5,875 nt of DNA from Cyanobacteriota bacterium (GTDB taxonomy: Bacteria > Cyanobacteriota > Cyanobacteriia > Leptolyngbyales > Leptolyngbyaceae). The position numbers and the translations under genes were made by a program. Shown here piece by piece: positions 1-5,591 of the stretch. The notes under the pieces were generated by a model. It did not search any database, had not been told where the DNA came from, and worked only from the letters and a program-made list of their open reading frames with translations. The stretch covers positions 1-5,875 of the forward strand of contig JAIXVO010000598.1 in assembly GCA_027482985.1 (NCBI GenBank), given 5' to 3'. How positions within the stretch are numbered: position 1 is the stretch's first letter; every line of letters begins with the position of its first letter.

Positions 1-2174
1 CAGAGACGTTTGCCACTGCCTTACTAGAACGCATCGGGATGGCAACCTTAGTCACTAAACTCACGGAAATTCGGCTCGAAAAATTTGTGGGGCGCGTGGT
101 GGGTTTATACGACACGCAACAAGTGGGAGTAGATCGATCTGTCATCATTCCTAAAGAGGCGTTTTATCAAGACAAAGATTATCGCGAAAAAGGTAGCGTT
201 CGGGTGCTGGCGGATAAGGCGAAAAGCTTATCGGTGGGACAGGAGATGGGCAGCACTGCCAGGACAATTTTGAACCTGGAAATGAACCCGGAATTTCATG
301 CGTTGGTGGAAGAATATGATGATTTGCTGAATGACTTTCGGACGGGGGAAGCCGATCTGGTGACTTGTGTGGAGCGGATGAAAGAAGGACTGGAGTTATA
401 TATCGGGCAAATCGCCGCCCAGTTGCCGCCATCCACGCTCCCAACCGCTACGACAGAAGCGGCCAGTGGCAGTATCGGTTCTTCCCTATCTGAAGTGGAG
501 CAACAGCAACTCAATTATTTCCACAAACGCTTAATGTCGTTCAAACTGAGTACCTTTGGAGAAGACACCGAACGGGCGATCGCCTCTGGTAAACTCAAAC
601 CCTCCCTGGTAGAAATCGCGGAAGTCTTCGATCGCGCCAGCCTGACTTACCAGGAAATTGAAGGCGCTTATAAAGATATTGCTGCCGCCTATACCACAGG
701 CAAAATGTCACAGGACATCAAGCGGTATCTGGTGGCTGTGAATCAATTCATCCAGCAGGCTCAATCTGCCCGCCCGTCTGCTGTTGCTGTCAGTACCCTG
801 CCGCCGCGACCCCTAACGATCGCGGATCTTGCCGATCCCACTTACCAACCAGCGCTGGACGACATTACGCCCCAACTGAGTCTGGGCGATCGCCAGATTT
901 ACAAGGATTGGCAAGCCTATCAGCAGTCGTTCGCCACCATTGTGCAAGCGATCGCGACGGCGCTGCAAAATTTGGGACAACTCCCGGCAACGGCGATCGA
1001 GGTGACTGATCCGGTTGCTCCCACTGATCTGAATACCCTGAATGCGGCAGTGCAATCGGCTTTAAGTCAACTCGATCCGGGTGTGCGCCCGACGCTGACA
1101 CAAGCGGTACTGGCGCAATTGCCCCCCAGCGATCAACAAACTTACAAAGGGTGGCAGATTTATCAGTCCATCATCCTCGGTGTGACGCGCGATCTGGCGC
1201 ACATTTTGCAAGATGAGGAGCGCTTATTTGACCCGCAAACCCGCCGTGAGTTACCCCAATTGCCGAGTGACTGGGATGATGCGGATTTATATCAAGCTGT
1301 GCAGTATTCGTTAAATCTCTTATCTAATGAGGAGCGTCATTTGCGCACGAATGCCGCCGCTCGCAAGTTGGGCACAGAGCAACGCAAGATTTATCAGAAC
1401 TACGAAACCTACGAACAAATTCAGCTTTTGTTGGGCGGCGTGCCTACCCCCGTGAAGCAAAGTCTCGCCAGTTTAGCGCGGCGCGCTCAGGTCAAAGTCC
1501 AACGCACCGAAGATCAGTTGGCGCAATTCAATGTAGAGGTGGCGCACTGGTTCGATCGCTCCATGAGTCGCGCTTCTGGGGTCTATAAACGGAATGCCAA
1601 AGGCGTGGCGATCATGATTGGCTTTCTGATTGCGCTGGTTTCCAATACCGACACCTTCCATGTGATCGCCCGTTTATCGGGTGACGACGATTTACGCCAG
1701 ATCATCGCCACTCGGGCTGGCAGCATCACCCAGAATGCGACCCCGCAAGACCTGTACTCCCGCGACCAATTGCGCAAACTCAAACGGGATACGGATGCCG
1801 TCTTGCAAGAAATTGCGCTGCCCCTGCGCTGGACTCCCGAAAACTTAGCCCAGCAATTTAACTGTCCCGGTGCCCGTGCCCGCAGCGACGAAAATGCCAC
1901 CCTCCCCCCCTGGCAAGCCTTCTACAAAACTTGCCTGAATGAGAACAATCCCCCCGAACAATTCGACCTCTGGCGGATTGTGAAAATCGGCACCCGACCT
2001 CAAAACATCATCGACACGGGACGCATGTTGATCGGGTGGATCGTGAGTGGACTGGCGATCGCGATGGGGGCCCCCTTCTGGTTTGACCTCCTCGGCAAGA
2101 TCATGAATGTCCGCAATACGGGTAGCAAACCCGCCCCCATCGTCGATCAAACCGCCCCCAAACCCAGCCGTTAA
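1..2174 (+). CDS. Membrane protein of unknown function, 5'-truncated by the window edge
   Basis: The frame is open to base 3 without a stop. The first ATG (39) lies inside what looks like conserved protein, since the codons before it read ETFATALLERIG, so the true start is probably upstream. Numbering from that Met, 711 residues are visible. WFDRSMSRASGVYKR at 504-518 is followed directly by a hydrophobic segment (523-536) and NTDTFHVIARL. A second hydrophobic segment at 663-684 ends in GAPFWFDLLGK, then a basic, proline-rich tail. From memory, this layout matches a widespread uncharacterised bacterial family with an N-terminal membrane helix (not in the window), a motif like PSYIPxxTFAxALL, and the WFDxxMxRxSGxYKR and APFWFDLL motifs. 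Residues about 125-480 are long, mostly helical in appearance, and hold three imperfect repeats. No catalytic motif is visible. Family assignment is moderate; function is unknown. No terminator follows the TAA stop. Confidence 0.85.
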   Translation, partial: ETFATALLERIGMATLVTKLTEIRLEKFVGRVVGLYDTQQVGVDRSVIIPKEAFYQDKDYREKGSVRVLADKAKSLSVGQEMGSTARTILNLEMNPEFHALVEEYDDLLNDFRTGEADLVTCVERMKEGLELYIGQIAAQLPPSTLPTATTEAASGSIGSSLSEVEQQQLNYFHKRLMSFKLSTFGEDTERAIASGKLKPSLVEIAEVFDRASLTYQEIEGAYKDIAAAYTTGKMSQDIKRYLVAVNQFIQQAQSARPSAVAVSTLPPRPLTIADLADPTYQPALDDITPQLSLGDRQIYKDWQAYQQSFATIVQAIATALQNLGQLPATAIEVTDPVAPTDLNTLNAAVQSALSQLDPGVRPTLTQAVLAQLPPSDQQTYKGWQIYQSIILGVTRDLAHILQDEERLFDPQTRRELPQLPSDWDDADLYQAVQYSLNLLSNEERHLRTNAAARKLGTEQRKIYQNYETYEQIQLLLGGVPTPVKQSLASLARRAQVKVQRTEDQLAQFNVEVAHWFDRSMSRASGVYKRNAKGVAIMIGFLIALVSNTDTFHVIARLSGDDDLRQIIATRAGSITQNATPQDLYSRDQLRKLKRDTDAVLQEIALPLRWTPENLAQQFNCPGARARSDENATLPPWQAFYKTCLNENNPPEQFDLWRIVKIGTRPQNIIDTGRMLIGWIVSGLAIAMGAPFWFDLLGKIMNVRNTGSKPAPIVDQTAPKPSR
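831..1463 (+). repeat. Three imperfect protein repeats of about 81-83 residues inside the unknown membrane protein
   Basis: Three copies of a tyrosine/tryptophan-rich core can be aligned by eye: DRQIYKDWQAYQQ (residues 284-296 from the Met at base 39), DQQTYKGWQIYQS (365-377) and EQRKIYQNYETYEQ (447-460). The first tyrosines fall at 288, 369 and 452, so the period is 81 then 83 residues. A helical stretch precedes each core, for instance the similar VQSALSQLDP and VQYSLNLLSN before copies 2 and 3. Copies 1 and 2 are closer to each other than to copy 3. The outer limits given here are approximate. The pattern suggests duplicated helical bundles; a role is not apparent. Confidence 0.6.
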
Positions 2175-2201
2175 GGGGCGGGATTCTGAATAATTGCCTA
2201 A

Positions 2202-2230
2202 AGCCTCGCCGCTGAGCGAGCAGCCTCGCC
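2202..2230 (+). repeat. 9-bp direct repeat with an inverted segment between the copies
   Basis: AGCCTCGCC occurs at 2202-2210 and again at 2222-2230, 20 bases apart (two helical turns). The spacer holds GCGAG (2216-2220), which can pair with CTCGC in either copy (2205-2209, 6-base loop; or 2225-2229, 4-base loop), giving two mutually exclusive 5-bp hairpins. No T-run follows, so this is not a standard intrinsic terminator. It could be a protein-binding site upstream of ureG or a structure in a read-through mRNA; which one is inference. Confidence 0.5.
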
Positions 2231-2236
2231 TACAAT
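2231..2236 (+). promoter_or_regulatory. Possible -10 box upstream of ureG
   Basis: TACAAT matches the sigma-70 -10 consensus at five of six positions and abuts the second copy of the 9-bp repeat. No good -35 box lies 16-18 bases upstream (the stretch is GC-rich), so it would need an activator or may be fortuitous. Transcription would begin near 2243, about 30 bases before the ureG start. Confidence 0.25.
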
Positions 2237-2260
2237 CAAACACCAAAGCCATAGTTTGCA

Positions 2261-2265
2261 GAGAG
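2261..2265 (+). promoter_or_regulatory. Ribosome binding site deciding the ureG start
   Basis: GAGAG lies 9 bases before ATG 2275 but directly touches the in-frame ATG at 2266, leaving that one no spacer. This favours 2275, which also gives the usual UreG N-terminus. Confidence 0.5.
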
Positions 2266-2274
2266 ATGAAGTCT

Positions 2275-2886
2275 ATGAGTGCATTTCGAGTCGGCGTGGC
2301 GGGGCCAGTGGGGTCGGGCAAAACGGCCTTAGTCGATGCCTTATGCAAAACCATGCGCGATCGCTACAACCTGGCTGTCGTCACGAATGATATTTACACC
2401 CAGGAAGATGCTCAGTATTTGGTGCGCAGTCAGGCTTTAGCGGGCGATCGCATCGTCGGGGTGGAAACGGGGGGTTGCCCTCATACGGCCATTCGCGAAG
2501 ATGCGTCCATGAATCTGGCGGCGATCGAAGAACTGGAACGGCGCTTCCTCACGCTGGATCTCGTGTTTGTGGAAAGCGGGGGGGATAATCTCGCGGCGAC
2601 CTTTAGTCCGGAGTTGGTCGATCTCACCTTATATGTGATTGATGTGGCGGGGGGCGATAAAATTCCCCGCAAAGGGGGGCCTGGGATTACGAAATCGGAT
2701 CTCCTCGTGATCAATAAAATTGACCTGGCTCCTTATGTCGGGGCAGATTTAGCGGTGATGGAGCGGGATGCTCGCAAAATGCGGGGAGTCAAACCCTTTG
2801 TCTTCACAAACCTTAAAGCCCTGGAGGGGCTGGGGGCGATCGTTGAATTTATTCAGCAACAAGCGAATTTGATGATTAAAGCCTGA
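2275..2886 (+). CDS. ureG: Urease accessory GTPase UreG
   Basis: UreG is the cytoplasmic GTPase that, with UreD/H, UreF and UreE, delivers nickel to apo-urease. The 203-residue product has the family signatures in order: P-loop GPVGSGKT (10-17); [15 protein letters not shown] (35-49); the G2/metal region [14 protein letters not shown] (63-76) with the Cys68-Pro-His70 nickel/zinc motif; ESGGDNL (100-106); [17 protein letters not shown] (126-142); and the guanine-specificity motif NKID (147-150). Length is normal and no key residue is missing. There is no His-rich N-terminal extension of the kind seen in some UreG proteins. ATG 2275 ([10 protein letters not shown]) is preferred over ATG 2266 or the far upstream TTG 2194. 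All 10 lysines use AAA. No other urease gene is in the window, so here ureG neighbours the urea transporter rather than ureF. No hairpin terminator is seen after the stop. Confidence 0.97.
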   Translation: MSAFRVGVAGPVGSGKTALVDALCKTMRDRYNLAVVTNDIYTQEDAQYLVRSQALAGDRIVGVETGGCPHTAIREDASMNLAAIEELERRFLTLDLVFVESGGDNLAATFSPELVDLTLYVIDVAGGDKIPRKGGPGITKSDLLVINKIDLAPYVGADLAVMERDARKMRGVKPFVFTNLKALEGLGAIVEFIQQQANLMIKA

Positions 2887-2922
2887 TAAAACTTTAATAA
2901 TTTCACTCCTTAGACGGATTTT

Positions 2923-2936
2923 GTATACTAGACTAC
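2923..2936 (+). promoter_or_regulatory. NtcA binding site of the urtA promoter
   Basis: The sequence reads GTA, eight bases, TAC, an exact match to the NtcA consensus GTAN8TAC. Its centre (2929.5) is 41.5 bases from the start of transcription predicted from the -10 box, the position of class II NtcA-activated promoters. NtcA is the CRP-family regulator that, with 2-oxoglutarate and PipX, activates nitrogen-scavenging genes in cyanobacteria. Activation of urtA by nitrogen limitation is therefore a strong inference. Confidence 0.88.
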
Positions 2937-2952
2937 ACTTTTCCCTGAGTCC

Positions 2953-2974
2953 TAACTCTAGTATCTCAGAGTTA
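2953..2974 (+). repeat. 7-bp inverted repeat bracketing the urtA -10 box
   Basis: TAACTCT (2953-2959) and AGAGTTA (2968-2974) are perfect inverted repeats around an 8-base spacer. They bracket the -10 box (the left arm shares its first T) and cover the predicted transcription start. This is a plausible place for a repressor to block the promoter, but no known operator is recognised and chance is possible. Confidence 0.45.
2959..2964 (+). promoter_or_regulatory. -10 box of the NtcA-dependent urtA promoter
   Basis: TAGTAT fits the TAN3T form of NtcA-dependent -10 boxes and starts exactly 22 bases after the NtcA site. There is no -35 box, as expected where NtcA replaces it. Predicted transcription start is near G2971, giving a leader of about 50 bases. 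Confidence 0.8.
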
Positions 2975-3020
2975 TCACCGAGTGGTGTGCTCGGTTTCGT
3001 TACGAAGGGGTAATAGCCTC

Positions 3021-4334
3021 ATGGCAGAGTTTGGTCGTCGTGAATTTATCATTTTAGGTTCGACTGCCGCTGGCAGTGTTTTGTTGAAAGCGTGTGGAGG
3101 TGGAACGCCCACGGCATCCACGTCGCCTTCACCCGAAGCCACTACGGCTGCGGCATCCGGTGATGTGATTAAAGTCGGGATTTTGCATTCCCTCAGTGGC
3201 ACGATGGCGATCAGTGAAAAGAGCGTCGTCGATGCCGAACAACTGGCGATCGAAGAGATTAACGCTGCGGGTGGCGTTTTAGGCAAGAAAATTGAAGCGA
3301 TCGTGGAAGATGGAGCCTCGGACTGGCCCACCTTTAACGAGAAAGCCAAAAAGCTGATCGATCAAGACAAAGTGGCAACGGTGTTTGGCTGTTGGACTTC
3401 CGCCAGCCGCAAAGCCGTGTTGCCGACCTTTGAGTCGAAAAATCACATGCTCTGGTATCCAGTGCAGTACGAAGGTCAGGAGTGCTCGAAGAACATCTTC
3501 TACACGGGTGCGGCACCTAACCAACAAATCGAACCTTCCGTCGATTGGTTGCTGAAGAACAAAGGCAAAGAGTTCTTCCTGGTCGGGTCGGACTACGTGT
3601 TCCCCCGGACCGCTAACACCATCATCAAAGCCCAATTGACCTCGAAGGGTAAGGATGGCAAGGTCGTGGGTGAAGACTACATTCCCCTCGGTGGGACGGA
3701 AGTCACCCCCATCATCTCCAAGATTAAGCAAGCCCTGCCCAATGGCGGCGTGATTTATAACAGCTTGAACGGGGATAGCAACGTGGCCTTCTTCAAGCAG
3801 TTGCAAGGGGCTGGCATGGGGCCGGATAAGTATCCTTCCATGTCGGTATCGATCGCGGAAGAAGAAGTGAAGGCGATCGGGGTGGAGTATCTGAAGGGTC
3901 ACTTTGCCGCCTGGAACTACTTCCAGACGGTCGAGAATCCTGTGAATGAGAAGTTCGTGGCGGCCTTCAGGAAGAAGTATGGCGAAGAGCGCGTGGTCAA
4001 TGACCCGATGGAAGCGGCTTACATCATGGTGTATCTGTGGAAGCAAGCTGTAGAAAAAGCAGGCACTTTTGAAGATCTGGAGAAAGTGCGATCGGCGGCT
4101 TACGGTCAGGTGATTGATGCGCCGGAAGGTCCCGGTGTGACGATGCAACCCAACCACCACATCTCGAAGTATGTGCGGATTGGGGAAGTGCGCGATGATG
4201 GGTTGTTCAACATCGTGTTCGCGACGGATAAGCCCGTCGTTCCAGTGCCCTGGAACCAATTCGTGACCGAAACGAAAGGGTTCTCCTGCGACTGGTCTGA
4301 CCCGGCGAAGGGCGGGAAGTTCAAGACGACTTAA
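3021..4334 (+). CDS. urtA: Urea ABC transporter solute-binding lipoprotein UrtA
   Basis: UrtA captures urea (and related short amides) in the periplasm and hands it to the UrtBC channel; it belongs to the type I periplasmic-binding fold of the HAAT/FmdD/AmiC group. The product has 437 residues, the normal length. The N-terminus has a twin-arginine motif (GRREF, Arg6-Arg7), a hydrophobic stretch and LLKAC at 21-25, so Cys25 is a probable lipidation site after Tat export. A Gly/Thr/Ser/Pro/Ala-rich linker follows to about 47, then the mature domain starts at VIKVGILHSLSGT (49-61). Family-like segments are GCWTSASRKA (123-132), LWYPVQYEGQECS (144-156), FYTGAAPNQQ (160-169) and LVGSDYVFPR (187-196). 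ATG 3021 has GAAGGGG at 3004-3010, with a 10-base spacer. A GTG at 2982 would add 13 residues and leave almost no leader. Lysine use is mixed (about 23 AAG to 14 AAA), unlike ureG. Confidence 0.95.
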   Translation: MAEFGRREFIILGSTAAGSVLLKACGGGTPTASTSPSPEATTAAASGDVIKVGILHSLSGTMAISEKSVVDAEQLAIEEINAAGGVLGKKIEAIVEDGASDWPTFNEKAKKLIDQDKVATVFGCWTSASRKAVLPTFESKNHMLWYPVQYEGQECSKNIFYTGAAPNQQIEPSVDWLLKNKGKEFFLVGSDYVFPRTANTIIKAQLTSKGKDGKVVGEDYIPLGGTEVTPIISKIKQALPNGGVIYNSLNGDSNVAFFKQLQGAGMGPDKYPSMSVSIAEEEVKAIGVEYLKGHFAAWNYFQTVENPVNEKFVAAFRKKYGEERVVNDPMEAAYIMVYLWKQAVEKAGTFEDLEKVRSAAYGQVIDAPEGPGVTMQPNHHISKYVRIGEVRDDGLFNIVFATDKPVVPVPWNQFVTETKGFSCDWSDPAKGGKFKTT

Positions 4335-4341
4335 GTCTGAT

Positions 4342-4391
4342 CGCTCGGCAGCAGGAGTGGCGCTGGTTGGCCTCGCTCTTGCTGCCGGGTG
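4342..4391 (+). promoter_or_regulatory. Stem-loop between urtA and urtB
   Basis: CGGCAGCAGGAG (4346-4357) pairs with CTCTTGCTGCCG (4376-4387) with one G-U pair, around an 18-base loop. Four more pairs, two of them G-U, can extend the stem to 4342/4391. It begins only 7 bases after the urtA stop. No T-run follows, so full termination is unlikely. A hairpin here fits the common arrangement that protects the binding-protein mRNA from 3' decay or partly lowers transcription into the permease genes; that role is inferred. Confidence 0.65.
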
Positions 4392-4417
4392 CCACAACCT
4401 GCTGCTGAATCCCGTTT

Positions 4418-4422
4418 GGAGG
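4418..4422 (+). promoter_or_regulatory. Ribosome binding site fixing the TTG start of urtB
   Basis: GGAGG is a full Shine-Dalgarno core with an 8-base spacer to TTG 4431. No ATG or GTG lies in frame between it and conserved UrtB sequence, so it selects TTG. Confidence 0.75.
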
Positions 4423-4430
4423 TACATACA

Positions 4431-5582
4431 TTGACGCAACTATTGGAATCAATTTTTGGCGGACTCAGTGTTGGGTCGGTCTTGTTGTTAGCAGCGTTGG
4501 GGCTGGCGATCGTCTTTGGGCTGATGGGTGTGATCAACCTGGCTCATGGTGAATTCATGATGATCGGGGCTTACACCACTTTCGTCGTGCAGAATATTTT
4601 CAAGAAAACCCCTCTGGCGGAAGGGTATATTTTTATCGCCTTAATTGCCGCTTTTATTGTGACGGCACTCCTCGGCATTTTGCTGGAACGAACGGTAGTC
4701 CGCTATCTCTATGGTCGCCCCCTGGAAACTTTATTAGCCACTTGGGGCGTGAGTTTGATTCTGCAACAGTTTGTCCGGAGTGTGAGTTGGCAACTGATGG
4801 CCGGCATTCTCGTGTTCTCCGGTTTATTTTTTGGCGGTCTTTGGTACTTATCTAAGCGCTCCAATTGGCAGCAGATTCGCAGTCTGGCGATCGCGGTGCT
4901 CTTGCTCCTCTCGACCCTGATTGCCTTCGTCTTTTCCGCCATTCTCGGCCAAACCTTCAAATTGGCAGTGACGAAACCGTGGTTTGGCACGCAGGGGGTG
5001 GATGTGACGGCCCCGCGTTGGTTGCGGGGCGGCTTGCCGATGGGAGATTATCAATTGCCCTATACGCGGCTATTCATTATCATTTTGACCGCACTGTGTG
5101 TGTTGGGCGTTTACTGGTTCCTGAATAAAACAGCTTGGGGCTTGCGGATTCGCGCTGTGACCCAGAACCGCAACATGAGTGCCTGTTTGGGCATCCCTAC
5201 TCAGACCGTTGATGCTTTAACCTTCGCGATCGGCTCCGGTTTGGCGGGCGTGGCAGGCGTGGCGGTGAGTTTGCTGGGATCGGTTAGCTCTAATACAGGT
5301 CAGGCTTATATCGTGGATGCCTTCATGGTTGTGGTCGTCGGCGGTGTGGGCAAATTGGTGGGCAGTATTGTGGCGGCTGGGGCGATCGGCACCACCAGCT
5401 ACATTATTGGGTCGAATGCGTTGGGACCTTTAGTGTCTTTCAGTCCCTTCCTCAAGAGCTTTTTCGAGTTTTTTGCAACTGCCAGCATGGCGAAAGTCAT
5501 GGTGTTTGCGTTGATTATTATCTTTCTCCAGTTCAAGCCTGCTGGCTTGTTCCCGCAGAAGGGTCGCACGGTGGACGCTTAG
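4431..5582 (+). CDS. urtB: Urea ABC transporter permease UrtB
   Basis: UrtB is an inner-membrane permease of the LivH/branched-chain amino acid type and pairs with UrtC to form the urea channel. The 383-residue product shows LAHGEFMMIGAY (37-48) after a first hydrophobic helix, further helices at about 67-85 and 101-115, and the family cytoplasmic segment RAVTQNRNMSACLGI (242-256), the likely contact site for the ATPases. Glycine-rich helices follow (about 278-297 and 313-335), and the C-terminus ends in FKPAGLFPQKGR. Residues about 119-182 form an extra block with two hydrophobic helices (126-140, 152-172), absent from shorter LivH-type permeases and, from memory, usual in cyanobacterial UrtB. 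The start is TTG 4431; an upstream in-frame GTG (4389) sits inside the stem-loop and lacks a ribosome site. urtC starts 9 bases after the stop. Confidence 0.95.
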   Translation: MTQLLESIFGGLSVGSVLLLAALGLAIVFGLMGVINLAHGEFMMIGAYTTFVVQNIFKKTPLAEGYIFIALIAAFIVTALLGILLERTVVRYLYGRPLETLLATWGVSLILQQFVRSVSWQLMAGILVFSGLFFGGLWYLSKRSNWQQIRSLAIAVLLLLSTLIAFVFSAILGQTFKLAVTKPWFGTQGVDVTAPRWLRGGLPMGDYQLPYTRLFIIILTALCVLGVYWFLNKTAWGLRIRAVTQNRNMSACLGIPTQTVDALTFAIGSGLAGVAGVAVSLLGSVSSNTGQAYIVDAFMVVVVGGVGKLVGSIVAAGAIGTTSYIIGSNALGPLVSFSPFLKSFFEFFATASMAKVMVFALIIIFLQFKPAGLFPQKGRTVDA

Positions 5583-5591
5583 GGAGCAACT

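Noticed and set aside
2202..2220. Terminator after the first gene
   Set aside because: The hairpin has only 5 bp and no T-run follows it.
2194..2274. Longer ureG beginning at TTG 2194 or ATG 2266
   Set aside because: The added residues do not look like UreG, the TTG lacks a ribosome site, and ATG 2266 directly touches GAGAG with no spacer.
1845..2354. Minus-strand open frame of 169 codons across the first intergenic gap
   Set aside because: It spans parts of two real genes and the gap, with no ribosome site or recognisable protein; it looks like a composition shadow.
2887..2922. Intrinsic terminator after ureG
   Set aside because: The stretch is AT-rich but contains no GC-rich stem, so none can be supported.
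2924..2929. TATACT inside the NtcA site as a separate -10 box
   Set aside because: No -35 box lies at a suitable distance, and the NtcA box with TAGTAT explains the region better.
2982..3020. Longer urtA from GTG 2982
   Set aside because: It would put 13 unrelated residues before the Tat motif, lacks a ribosome site and starts only about 11 bases after the predicted transcript start.
4389..4430. Longer urtB from GTG 4389
   Set aside because: The GTG lies in the stem-loop arm with no ribosome site, while GGAGG at 4418 points to TTG 4431.
3279..4439. Long minus-strand open frame (386 codons) opposite urtA
   Set aside because: It is antisense to a clearly identified gene, its Arg/His/Leu-rich translation resembles no family, and its openness follows from urtA codon use.
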